A stretch of 64,000 bases of DNA from Isoetes taiwanensis (taxonomy: Eukaryota > Streptophyta > Lycopodiopsida > Isoetales > Isoetaceae): NCBI GenBank assembly GCA_021234155.1, contig JAJEKV010000083.1, positions 462,332 through 526,331 of the forward strand. The letters are read 5' to 3'. The translations under genes and the position numbers were made by a program. Numbering within the stretch: position 1 is the stretch's first letter; each line of letters opens with the position of its first letter. Of the stretch, positions 42,095 through 54,599 are shown piece by piece. Below the pieces are notes generated by a model. The model ran no database searches. It was not told where the DNA came from and saw nothing but the letters and a program-made list of their open reading frames with translations.

Positions 42095-43350
42095 CCATGA
42101 ATCACTTGTGGATGCAGCTAGAGGCCTAAGCGCAGGGGAACGACAACTGCGAGACCTTATAGAAGAACGGACCCCGCCCAGACCACCCCCGGCAAGGAAC
42201 CTGTTTGAAGATATGGAACCCATGACCCCAGAGGAGGAGATATCCCAGATGAGGACGGACCTTGAGCAGATAAAGGCCTTGCTGTCCTCACAAGCAGGAG
42301 CAGGTTCGGTGGGCAATGCTCAATTGCCACAAGCATCGGCTCGGAAAACAGGAAGGGACAAGAAGAGGAGCAAGAGAAGGAGATCCCCCAGCTCGGATTC
42401 CTCCGACTCAAGTTCAGACTCAGACTCCGACTCCGAGGAAGAAGAAGAGCAGGCCCAAGACCGAACAGAAGGAAGGCAAAGGAACACTGAAGAGGGAAGG
42501 CAGAGGAACACCCCGTAAAGGGCGACAAAGAGACACTGTGGCCTCGACTACCGTAAGAAGGTAGATTCCCGCCTTTGGGCAATGTATGGAAGGCCCTGAA
42601 TCGAACAGCTTCGGGGAGAACAGGTCGTCGATTGGAAGTAGAGGCATGGCTGGACGAAATGAGTGAGTACGGCAATGCTTATGGCATGAAGGATAAAGAT
42701 AAAGGAAGAGTGGCAACAGCCAACTTGAAAGGAGCCGCACGGATTTGGTGGAAGGGTTATGCAAAGGCACATGGCTTAAGCAGGGATGCTTGTAAGTTCA
42801 GGAAGTTTGCTAAAGCCTTCAAGCACCATTACGTCCCAAGGGAACATAAGTCCAAAGATGATGCAAGGCAGTTCTATAGGTTGCAAAGAAGGCAACAAAT
42901 CAGTCGAAATATACGAAGAATTCATGAGGCTAAGACCGTATGTGCCAAAGTTGGGAGAGAAGCATGCGCTTGAAAGTTATATTGAGGGGCTGAATGAGGA
43001 GATCCCAAGCTTGTGAGGGCAATAAACCCTAAGACAAATGATCGAAGCGAGTCCAAGGCTATAAAACTGCGGGGGTCTGACCTCGGGAATAAGCGAGCGG
43101 CGGCAGTTATTTCCAGGATAAAGGCAAGGCGCGCGGAAGCTATAGCCCTAGGGCAGCCATCCGAGGTCCTAGAGCCTCTATGGTGGAAACCAGGGAAACA
43201 AGGGGAGAAGAAGCGGGTGTCCTTCAAGGACAAGCGGAGGGGTCAAACTACTCCAAAGCGGTGCGATCCTTTTTGCGGCGTGCCCAAGGAAAGAGACGAG
43301 GTGCATAAAAGCGGCTTTTGCTTGGTGCTTCGGCCGCCATAGGACAGCAA
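42095..43350 (+). CDS. Gag (copy B, frameshifted)
   Basis: The N-terminal part LVDAARGLSAGERQLRDLIE is open from 42108 to 42518, including a Ser/Asp tract. The gag core from about 42634 (EAWLDEMSEYGNAYGMKDKD, GAARIWWKGYAKAHG) runs to about 43016. Copy B keeps more of the SSDSDSDSEEEEEQ stretch than copy A. The zinc-knuckle area near 43310 is scrambled. Confidence 0.75.
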
Positions 43351-43499
43351 AACCGCCCCTACGCCATGAGTGCAGCTCTAGCGGAGTTGGGGAGATTGGG
43401 GCCGCCTGTCCCCGACGGCAGCGGCGAAAAAGCCCGCGACTACATTCGTGGTGAGTGCCATATCTTTGCCGCAATAGATACACGGCAAAGCGAGTAAGC

Positions 43500-46400
43500 C
43501 GATTATAAGGTAATTTCCACGGTAGGAAAGGCCAAGACCAAGTCCTTCATAGTCTTGATAGACTCAGAAGTAGCCATAACTTTGCATCCCCGCAATGGTT
43601 CAAATGTTGAAGTTGAAACCATTGAAGTCAAAGCCAAGGCCGTCGTCTTAGCAAGTGGTGCGGTAAAGGCGACGGCAAAAGAGAATTAACCGACATCGAC
43701 TTGCCGGGATTAATATCCGGATGGGGGCGAAGTAATGGGCATTGGCAAGTATGACTTGATCATAGGAATGGAGTACCTTGGACCAGCAAGGGCCATTATC
43801 GATTGTGGAAAGCTTTAAGGTGACCTTCCCAACACCCGGCGGCAAGATCATTGAGATAACAGGTAAGGAAGTTGTTCCCATCATGCGGTGTATGTCTTCT
43901 AAACGGCTATTCAAGTGCATCAAGAGGAGCAAGTGGCATACATCTTCAAGCTTGAGATTAGTGAGCCGTAATCGGAAGGAAGCAAAGAAGACAAAGTGCT
44001 CGAAGAAGTTACCCAAGCAAATAGCTAAGCGATCACGAGTTTCCATGATCTCTTTCGGATGAGATCAAGCAGCTTCCTCCTATAGGGGAGTCGAAAAGCG
44101 AAATAGCACTCGAACCGAACAAAGCCAACAAGCAAGGCTCCATATAGAATGACAAACGCAGAGTTGTCGAGCTAAAGAAGCGATTCAGAGCTGCTTGACC
44201 TAGGTTTTCATTAGACCTAGTGTTTAGCCATTTGGAGCGCCCATTCTCTTTGTAAAGAAGAAGGATGGCGGTTTAAGGATGTGCATAGACTACGTGGCAA
44301 TTGAACAAGCACACCATTAAGAACAAGTATGCGCTCCCGGATCGGATGACTTGATGGATCAGCTACAAGGAGCAAGAATCTTCTCCAAAATTGACTTAAG
44401 GTCAGGGTATCATCAGATCAGGATAAAGGAAGAAGATATCCATAAGACCGCCTTCAGAACGCGGTATGGGCACTATGAGTTCACGGTGCCCCCGCGACGT
44501 TCATGAGGCTCATGAACGATATCTTCAGGGAGTTCCTAGACACCTTTGTGATTGTTTTCTTTGATGACATTTTGGTGTATAGCAGATCCCTTGAAGAGCA
44601 CGTACAACACTTGAGAAGAGTGCTGGAGAAGTTGAAGAGGCACCAGTTGTACGCCAAGTTGTCGAAGTGCCACTTCGCAACAGAGAAGGTGGAGTATCTA
44701 GGTCATGTGATCTCAGCAGAAGGCATCTCGACGGATCCTGCAAAGATTGAAGCCGTCATTCAGTGGCCGGCGCCGAAGAATGTGCATGAAGTCAGAAGTT
44801 TTCTCGGCCTAGCAGGGTACTACAGGAAGTTCGTGAAGAACTTTGCCAAGATAGCGGCCCCGTTAACAGACTTGACGAGGGCGGAGAAAGTGAAAGATTG
44901 GGCAGAGCATTGGCACAAGAAAGCCCAAGCAGGGTTTGAATTGTTGAAGGAAGCTTTAACAACCGCGCAGCCTTTAACCTCCGGGACCTGAGAAAGACAA
45001 GCTTGTAGCGGCGGGCACGCCAGTAAGATAGCTACAGGTGCAGTGCTTATGCAAGAAGAGCGCGTGGTAGCGTATGATTCCAGGAAGATGAACGACGCCG
45101 AAACACGCTACCCCACGCATGATCAGGAATTGCTTGCGGTTGTCAGGGCATTAAGAATTTGGAGGCACTACCTTTTGGGAAGGAAGTTCCAGTTGGATAC
45201 AGACCACCAGAGCCTCCAATATGTATTCACGCAACCACACCTCAACCTGAGGCAGAGAAGGTGGATGGAGTTCCTGGAAGAGTACGACTTTGATATAGTC
45301 TACAAGCCAGGGAAGCTCAATGTGGTAGCGGATGCGCTTTCAAGGCATCCCCTGACAACTAGAGTGCATTGCAATGCAATTTCGACCCTCTCAAATAACT
45401 TTGGTAAGAAGATTGAAGATTCCTTGCCAACGGATGTGGATTCGGGGAAGTATGGGCAAGCCTCTAAGGAGGCTAGAAACGGATAAGGAGCCGGGAAGCC
45501 TTTAAACATTATAAGAAGGAAGGCAAACTGTTGTACCATAAGAATAAGTTGTGCGTGCCAATCATCGTGGGTAAGGAAATTGATCCTCCACGACATTTGC
45601 ACAACAGCCCAATAGCTGGCCATGCGGGGATTCATGAAAACATATTTCAAAGTCGCCAATAGCTATTATTGGCCAGGAATGAAGAAGCGATAGCTTCATT
45701 ACATCAAGGAATGCCAGCTATGTCGCGCATCGAAGGCAGAGTACTTCGAATTCCGGGAGCTTTAGAGCCATTAGCGGTGCCAAATGCTAAGTGGGAGGTG
45801 ATTAGCATGGATTTCATCACAGGACTCCCAAGGACCGTAAGAGGGAAAGATGCTTTGATGGTAGTAGTCTCAAGTTGTTTAAAATGGCACATTTTATGCC
45901 TTGCAAAGACCACGATATCTGACTATGGATACAAATAAGCTCTTCACCAAAGAGATCTTCGTGGCTCATGGCATGCCAAGGGAGATTATTCAAACCGGGG
46001 GATCCAAGTTCATGGCGCCTTTTGGCAAGACCTCTTTGCGACAATCCAGGCGAAGCTATCCATGAGCATCGCATATATCATCCTTAGACGGATGGCCAAA
46101 CGAGCCGGACCAACAGATTTTGGAAGACATACACTACGAAACTATGTCCGGAATAAGCAAGGTATGTGGGAAGAATTTATTCACTTGGTGGAGTTTATAA
46201 TAATAGCACCAGCGTGAATCATCCCAAATGTCGCCGCTTATGATCAATTACGGCTATCACGATTGCCTAACTCCGCACACTTTGGCACAACCCCGTCCAA
46301 GGTGGAAGTTTCGCAGCCAGATGTTGGCCGATATCGCGGCCTTTGTGGAAGAAGTTCGAGGGTATCCGCTAGCAGCAAGAAGTCGACAAAAAGAGCATCA

Positions 46401-46860
46401 CGGCAAGCATCGAATCGGTAAGAGAGTTCAAAGTTGGAGATGATGTTTGGCCCAAGATCAAGGTGAAGCAAAGCTCGGGATCGGAATTGCAAGAAGCTTG
46501 CTCCAAGGTGGGCTGGACCTTTCAGAATAGTCAAGAGAGTAGGTAACCAATCCTACAAGCTAGACTTGCCAAAGACACCTAAAGATTCATAAGGTCTTCC
46601 ACGGAGTTTGTTGAAGAAGCATACTCCAAATCCGCATCGGTCTTGGACACTCCAACGATGTTGGAAATGATGGAGGAGCAGCTGGAAATAGTTCCAGAAT
46701 TGATTCTTGATAAAGCCTTCAAGAAAACGAGGAGATCGGGAATTCCTCCAAAGATTTGGTCAAGTGGAAACACTTACCGCTGGAAGACGCTGACGCGGGT
46801 ACTTAAGAAAGATTTAGTAAAGCAAGTACCCACGCTTTATGGAGCAATGGGGACGGCAAG
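43500..46860 (+). CDS. Pol: protease, RT, RNase H, integrase, chromodomain (copy B, frameshifted)
   Basis: Protease Asp-Ser near 43559-43566. RT blocks run from 43740, with the shared PFGLxNAP-region deletion at 44488-44503, then the FFDDILVYS box. The palm and connection are better preserved than in A ([40 protein letters not shown], 44503-44991). RNase H at 45043-45486 is clean, with [20 protein letters not shown]. The integrase [20 protein letters not shown] is at 45805, with a TAG before the GQTE-like block near 46086. The chromodomain start [13 protein letters not shown] is at about 46700. Frame changes separate most parts. Confidence 0.8.
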
Positions 46861-47763
46861 GTCATCTCCAAGAAATCGCTCGTGCATGTCCGATTCGTGT
46901 AGATTAATTCTATGTATAGTTAAGATTAATCCACGCGATGCAACCTATGCTAGGTATGGTCGCATGCGCGTTAACATGATGGGACCACTACGGTGATCTC
47001 TAGGGCGTGGTGTAATGTCAATGTAGGCATGACCGCGTTTTCGCTTGAGCGAGTGGAAGGTAGATTAGAAACTCTACTTCTGTCCTACGGAAGTAGACGA
47101 CCTCGAGAGAAAGGAGGTCATTAAGGAATGCATTGATAGGAAAGGCACCTTTAGCCCCATATATGCTTTGATAGGAGGAATCAGGCCTTCACGCCCCACA
47201 TACGGGAAGGACCTATCCTCCACGCTGGGCAACTAGGGTGTAGGCATGAGCGGCATATAGGCATATAGGCGCTGTCTCCACGGCCATAATGGAAGATTCA
47301 CCCTCTTCCTACGCCGGGAGATTAGCCATGCATCCATGTAGATAGGTGGGGTGGTCACCATATAACTAAAATTTTTATTAATAATTAAATGATACTAACG
47401 TAGTGTCGACCTGCAGGCCAATAGAGCGCTCCGGAGGGCAAGGAGGTCGAGCTACGAAGACTTGCAACACAAATTTTGTTGGAATGTGTTGCAAGGAATG
47501 AAGAGACCTCGGACGTTAATTTTAATTTTGATAAACTTAATTGTCATGTTAAGTGAATTTTTGAGTAACCTGTTTTAATGATGTTATGAATTGATAAGTT
47601 ATTTCATAATATAATGGTGTGATAATGTCCTAAAAATATTACCTTAAGGTAATCTTAATAAATGTGTAAATACTATAGTAGCTATCGTGATGTATGTTGT
47701 TGATTAGGTTAGGATGATCCCAAAGGTGGGGAGACCCACGATGCCGCGGACGAAGATCATTTC
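46861..47763 (+). other. 3' non-coding region (copy B)
   Basis: Matches 33071-33992; the AT-rich stretch 47461-47690 is the same as 33700-33915 in copy A by eye. Confidence 0.6.
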
Positions 47764-47775
47764 AAGGGGGGAGAA

Positions 47776-49408
47776 TGTGGCGTTCGGGCGATTATACGGT
47801 CCGGGGCGTAATCGACGTTGCCACGCCGCATACCGCGCCACTCCGAATCGGCGTGTGCACGCTAATGTGTAGCCAGTGGGTAGCCCCTAGGGGGCAACTT
47901 GCGTAAATATGTGCAACTATTAATGTGCACATTTTCCAATGTACACATTAATGTGGGCACATTATTTCCATGTGGACACTTCATGCCAAGTGGGCCACAC
48001 CCTTAGGTGCAATTAATGTGCACATTTTCCAATGTACACATTAATGTGGGCACACATTTCCATGTGGGCACATTTGGCCACCTAGCCCTAAAGGCAAGTG
48101 GGCCCATTTCCAATTATCCCACATGCCCAAAGGGGATAATTGGAAACCCTAACCAACCCCTTGTCTATATAGGGTAGGAAACCCTAACTTGCCCAATTTC
48201 ATTCTTTGGCTTTAGAACTCTGTTTTGGCTGCCTCAACAGCCAAACAGCATCCTAGACTTCTGCACAGGAGAATTGCATCCTTAGTTTCTCTTGATTCGG
48301 CGTTTTGCCAGGATGGTCGAGCTCGAAATCGGAGGAGCCTCTCAAGGATCGTATTTAGCCAATTAGATAGTCTAAACCCTATTTCAGTCATCAATCGGTG
48401 GTTTAGCCTCTTGGGTGCCCATAGCAGCTCTCTAGATCTCTAGATAGCAGATTCTAACTAAAGAACCTAACTCTATGTTATAGATTAGATCTAGTTCTTA
48501 GTTCTCTGTGAAGTATATATGGATGATGTATCTCTATGAACTCCTTTGTATTGGGAAGGGGTAGAGACCTAAAGCTCCTCAGAGCTGATGCTCCTAGAGT
48601 AGCCTCTCTAGCACACCAGATTCGCTGTGCACAAGAGCCACACTTGGGGATGTGGGTGAAGGCCGACCGGCTAAGAAGGAGATTCATGTCCCGACTCTTG
48701 AACGATCCCTCTCGGTGTGTAAAGCCTACCGGGGATCATCAGACTAGGTCCAATGGCTTGTCACCAAGGGCAAGGTGTATGGGCTCGACACCCGTGGAAG
48801 TGGTGTTCACTTTCCAAAGGTTCACTGGTCACGCAAAGGGGTCTCTAGTCACCTTGAGTCGGCATGTAGATCTCGGAGGGAGTGATCCCTGCCCCGCCCC
48901 ATCGGAAACCGAAGATGAGCCCCGGAAACGTACCTTTTGGTTATGCATCCCAAGGGCTATCCCGTCCTCGACACTTTTCAGCCCACTCGCAAAGTGTGCA
49001 CGGAGGGGCGGATGGAGTGGACAACCCTATGCCATGTTCATATGCCGCCCAAATCCATTGCCATGAATTCCCGCCCGAATGAACTCGAGACCAAGCCGCC
49101 GGTCATCCTTGATGCGAGCCTTGGGTAGGATTCCCTATGTGATAATGCTGATCTTTGTCGATGCAGATAGTGGGAGGACCATCCTTCGAGATGGTCATAT
49201 GATGTTGATGTATGTGCTAATCGACATGTATGTTTACGCCCGCTAGCCTAGGTGGGCTACGAGGAGATGGGGTGGCAATGACCCCCTTCACTCTTCCCAC
49301 CGGGCGCACCCGCCACGGGAAGGGCCCTGTATTAGCATGGAGTCGTATGGGGGATGAACTCCTGTTTGTATACGCAGAGTGCACCGTATATGAGTAGGGG
49401 ACGCCACA
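47776..49408 (+). repeat. 3' LTR (copy B)
   Basis: Starts TGTGGCGTTCGGGCG after the PPT and ends ACGCCACA. TATA and telo-box block at about 48140-48190. More indels than copy A. Confidence 0.85.
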
Positions 49409-50738
49409 ATCGCACAACCATTCAAAAGTTGCAGTGAAACCCACATCTTCCGACAAAACATTCTATCCGTGGTGACTATGCATGACAAGATGTTTTAAAG
49501 GTATCCTTCTATGCGCTTGTACACCCAACAACTCCTTTGCTGCCTTTGTCATGAAAGTCATCTTTTGTACCAACTTCGAAAGCACTTGCACAATATGCAT
49601 ACATGCTTATCTCTTTGATGGTGTATTTCACTGGCCTTAACATCTCCAACATTATGAAGGACTGCAATATTTGGCATATTTGTAGAAGGCTGTGTCAAGT
49701 GCTTGGACCCATTGGGAAACAAAATCCTGAAGACAAATTAGAACACAAGACGTGAGAATGGGCAACCGAGGAAATGATCTCAGCAGGCATGACTATGTAA
49801 CAAGCTGGCCATGATACAACAGGCTGAAATAAGTCAAACTGAAGATAAAGATATGCATCTACCAAGTTAGATGCATCTTTTAGAAGCATCTTGACATTTG
49901 TTGATACAAACTTCCTTGTGTATCCTAGGTGGAGTGCATTAAAATATAAATGGGGTCTTAATTAATTAAATAGCATAAATAGTAGTACAATGGTTTCAGT
50001 TAAAAAAAGAGCTTAAAAAGGTAACAATATGTTGAGAGCCAAGTTACCTTTTAAGAATAGTTATCCACCTTGAATGCAAGATGGACTCAAGTCTTTTGTC
50101 TTCGAACTGCACAAATCCTTGGGCTTCATGGAATCCTCCTGGTCCCCTGCAACATCCAGCAACTCAAATCATATCTTGTTCATGCAAACAAACAATATGG
50201 AAGAGATCCCAAAGACCCAAAAACATGGCTGTTAAGGCCACATTTGCTTAGCCCTTGTTGAATAAAGAACTGTATGGTTTGACCTGTGTTACCAAAGGAC
50301 TAGGAAAACAGTTTTCAGGATATAGAAGGAATACCTAACAGCTTTAAGTTATAACTCTCACCCCGACAACTCAATGTTGTAAATAAAACCTTAAGGCCAC
50401 CAAGAAATGAATAACCCCGCAAGTATCCTCATGTATAATCTAATCCATACTTTTATAGTATCCTTGGTTAGTAGAACAAGGTAGTGACTGAAAACAAGAG
50501 CGTAAACTTACCGTGATAGGATAATTGCAAAGAATGTGAATCCAAGAAAACAAGAACCAAGAACCAAGAATTGGAATCTTATGATATTAATTACACAAAA
50601 GACTTGCAATTGTTAAATTATAATGAATCTAATGCATGCTACTTTTTAAAACATTCGCCTCGCATATACGCCATAAGTTCTATACGTAATCACTTTAAAG
50701 GCTGTTTTCGCACGTAATGAGAAAAAGCGATGCGGGTT
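49409..50738 (-). other. Flank copy B: Harbinger N-terminus and exon chain
   Basis: Same sequence as 35674-37022. From 49660 to 50360 it is virtually identical to copy A, then noise rises towards 50738. It shows the repeat unit includes host flank, not just the element. Confidence 0.8.
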
Positions 50739-51485
50739 TACCGGTGTAGTTCCCAGGGAGTCGGGTAATGACCCTCCTCACTTTTCCTCCCACGGCAAAT
50801 CTGCCACGCTGTGCCGTCGAAGGCCCTGGAAATGGGGATGAACTCGACATGAAGCGCAAACGTATATGGCGGGGACGTCGGCGGCAATGGAAGTTATAGC
50901 CTTTTGGAGCATCAAGAAGCACCTGCCATGTACCCTGAATAACTTGAGTAGATCCTTAAACTCTAAAAAATGGGTACCTTCACTTTGTGTTGCTAAGCTA
51001 GGTAACAAGAAATGAATAAAAATGTAAAAGATTAAAAATTGGTGAGCCAACATCTGGGTGGAGTTCACACGCTCGCCAGACCAAAACGATTCTCTAAACG
51101 GGCCGGGCGAACGCGGTGAGACATTCAGCCTTTGACACCAAAGTTAAATTACAATAAAAATAACTTGGTAATTTAATTTTAAACTAAGAATCAGTAGGAC
51201 TAGTGCATGTTACATGTTAATTTTAATAGTGGTTCATGTCTCACACGCCGCGGCCAGACCAAAATGAGATTCTCAAATCATCGGGCAACCATGTGAGGAT
51301 CTTGCTTAATTAGGGTGTTTTAGATGCTTTAAGTAACCCAAAAGGTACCAAAAGTTGACCTAAAAGTGGCTCCCCATAAATAGACTCCAGACCCTCCCAT
51401 TTTTCGGGTGGTTCTTCCCTTAGAACTTTGCCTGCGGTTTCAAGGCGCATCTTCCGGCGCTTAGTCTCGGACGCAAACCACCAAA

Positions 51486-52763
51486 TGATGGCCCGCGACC
51501 AAACAAACCGGCAGAAGCGGAAGCTCTAGTCAAGTGATCCTCCACCGCTGGCTCATTTATCAAAGGGCTATCTCAGAACGCTTCTCCATGAAGGCTTAAT
51601 CTTCGGAGCCGGAAGCTGGATCGATCGATACCACGAGCTCAGAGGATCTAATCGCCGGACATCATGCACCAAATCCTCGGCGAGATCGCATGAGGAGGGA
51701 GAAGCAAGAGTGAGCAGGAGCAGAGCAGGGTACAAGAAACTGTATGTTTCCCAGATAAGGACACCCTACCACTGTGAGGAGTGCAACAGAGTGCGGTCAA
51801 TCAATGCTCTCAGAGCAAACCTAAAGGACTCCACCAAGAAGGGCAAGGAAGAGGAAGAAGAACAAAGAATAGCCAAGACTTCAAATTTCCGGGCAGAGAA
51901 AGCTTGACCTTTGCAATCGCCCATCACAAGTATGAAGCCAAAGAGCCGAGCAGAGGAATTTAAGAGTTCCGGAAGACGACCACCACAAATGGGTTGAAGA
52001 AGAGGAAGGCCAAAGCCATGTGCTGCTGAAAGTGGTGAAGGCCTGAAGCCAGCAAGAGGTCCTGCCATCAACGAAGCCACAGGAGAGGAGAGACCTCGCC
52101 TACTACCGACGCACTGGATGAAGACTTGCCGCGCTGCAGGGAGCAAGCTCTTCTCAAAACCCCTGGCCAGAGAGGAAGCAGCCCCGAAAGCAGTGGCACA
52201 GAAATCAGGAGGGGAGCGACAGTTTGGCTTAAGCCCCCACCTTTCCTAACGTGGGATAGGGTTGGGGCCTGCCGAATCTCAACGGAGACGATGTGATAGA
52301 CCCCGCCAAGGCTCCATCAAGAGAATTAGGGTTACCAACTCCTATATGGAGCATGGGAGGCATACAATGCCTACTTCTCGTAGAGCACTGTGAGGACAAA
52401 TAGCTGCGGATACCCCCGGCGCACCTGGAAGCCACCGCCACCTGTGCCCAAGCTCGAAGCACCGTGCAAGCATGAGTGCGAAGAAGTTGAGACGAGGCTT
52501 CCCTAAGGAGATCCTACCACCTGTAAGAGTTACTGACTCTGATCCTGCCGCTCCAACGCTTGGTTCAAGCAATGCAAGAATACAACACTACACGCGCAGT
52601 AACCGACGAATAAGCTGGCCGCCTAAGGAGGCGCTAGGCAAAAATAGGCAAAAGACTTCGAAGATTCAACTACCAGTATTCGCGTAATGCCGAAGAGGTT
52701 ACCCCTCATGAGGCGGGTGGATATGTATCTTGCCGCACATCAAGGAGAACGCCTGGAGATTTT
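51486..52763 (+). pseudogene. Histone H3-like region (copy C, scrambled)
   Basis: ATGATGGCCCGC is followed by one extra base and the tail codons; fragments of the linker and fold remain recognisable at 52000-52760 (AAGGAGATCC, CTCCAACGCTTGGTTC, CTTGCCGCACATCAAGG). No usable frame. Confidence 0.65.
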
Positions 52764-53823
52764 GTAAATAACTCCAAAAATTTTGTTAATATAAAGAATT
52801 CTTTGGTGTAAATAAAGGTCGGACCTGTTTAAATAAGCAAGAAGATATCATCCTTTCTAGCTTTGTTTTTTAGTTAAATTGAGCTTTGAGCAAAATTAGA
52901 CGATAGTTCATTTTCATCACGCTACCAGACCGAAAAATCCAGATTCAAAACGGCCCCTGGGCTTAAACGTAGAGACCATGCCCAAAAATGCCCAAAACAG
53001 CTCCAAATCGACAAATAAGGTCAATTCTGCCTAACTCGACGAAGCCAGCGGAAATAATGCCGCGATCACTTAAAATTGGGAGTAAGCCTAGCCCAATTCG
53101 GGACCCATGCACCCCACGCCGCCAGTTGTGAAAATCCAGATTCTCAAAAATCTGCCTCGGGCTAACGCGGTGAGACCTTGTATTATACCATTTCTTCACT
53201 AATGATTCTCCAAATTGTACCATAGGTTCAATAGCGTTGTTCTAGCATGCTCAAACCCTAGAAATAGTCTTCAAACTTGTAATTGCATCCCTTTAATAGA
53301 TCAGGAATTGCCTAATCTCAAGAAATTCTAGGTCAATCCAAAAATTAGGTTTCCTTTCCCCTAATTCTATATATAAGTTCCCCCATTTCTCATTTAGCAC
53401 CCCTCGCAAATTCTGTTTCCATCATAGGGCCATGTATCTTCTGCATCCCCAGGCGCTTCTCAAGATCCGGCTCATATCTTTCTTGCTAGATCACTGCCAT
53501 CACGACTTCTCGGCGATGTAGTACAACAAGTGTCTATAAGCGGCCGGTATGGATGTCACCCATTATTCCTTTCCAACTCTTTGGGAAAGAAATTGACATC
53601 CAAGCTACGCTAAATGCAACCCAAAGATATAGGCAAGTGCTAGCAAGAGTTTCTCGTAGGACTAGGTAGGACCCCTCCCCTTGTTCGTAGTCCCCCTTGC
53701 ATGTGATATTTCCTGCCTGCCATCCTCTGGGCAAAATTTTGGGTGATGTTCCACATCGCCAAGTACTTAACCAACAAGGAAGCAGAGATCGCTCGACTAC
53801 ATGGTCCTCGACAATAGGGACTA

Positions 53824-54358
53824 AGATAGGGATTTTTTTTTGAGATTAAAAGCGGCCTCTTCAAAACGGTGTCAACTAAGCCAAATGAGATAATGACTAC
53901 TAACCTAAAATCGAGTTCGATTTGAACAAATAGCAAATGAAGTTAGGAACATCCATCGATCATTTTTTAGCATTAACTATTGATAAAACCAAATGAGAGA
54001 ATAGATAGATCTCGTTGAGATCTTTTCCAATCTAGTGTTTTGGCACATATTTTAACCAATTTATGATTGTCAAAACCCAAAAATATGGTTTTTGGCAATT
54101 TTTACTATCCTACGGGCTAAAGATATGCAAAACCAACGGCTAAGCTTGGAAAGGTCTCAATGAGGATCTCCATTCCATTGCACCAAACAAGAGCTTCATT
54201 TGACTTCTTCTATCAACACTTATGCTAGAAAATGTGATCCAAAGAGTTAGTTATAACGTTGTTGGATCGATTTTCACCAGCCTGCTTTCTGACAGAAGTT
54301 CATACAAATTTTAGTCAAGAGTTCTTAGAAGGCCCTTTTATGATCTCAAAACTTAATG
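53824..54358. mobile_element. Foldback MITE (copy C)
   Basis: Degraded equivalent of 40189-40740, at the same place in cassette 2. Confidence 0.7.
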
Positions 54359-54599
54359 TTCTCTTACAATCACGCCTCTAGCCATTCTCTCTCTACTCAA
54401 TGCTGCCGGAACCCGATGGGGCAATCTCGGTCCCTCCGATGGAGGTGGGACTCCATAGTAAAGCAGTAAGAGGAAGAGCAGAAGGTTTTTGCAAGATTAC
54501 CAGAACAAGAGGCAAAGAGAAGGAGAAGAGGGGCTCTGACGACGAGGGACAAGAATGAGTTCGACTCAGACGAAGAATCCAAGGCCAAGCAGAAAGCAG

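Larger units (their letters stand above)
37024..50738 (+). mobile_element. Tandem copy B of LTR element block
   Basis: The block starts abruptly inside the LTR (matching 23890 onward), has only 171 bases of LTR (37024-37194), then the whole internal region, a full 3' LTR and the same 1.3 kb flank as copy A. It is therefore not an independent insertion but a tandem repeat of a 13.1-13.7 kb unit. Indel noise is uneven: the H3 fold, RT core and flank are clean, and gag-protease and linkers are noisy. Confidence 0.8.

Noticed and set aside
37024-50738. Copy B as an independent retrotransposon insertion
   Set aside because: It lacks a full 5' LTR and carries the same host flank as copy A, so it is a block duplication.
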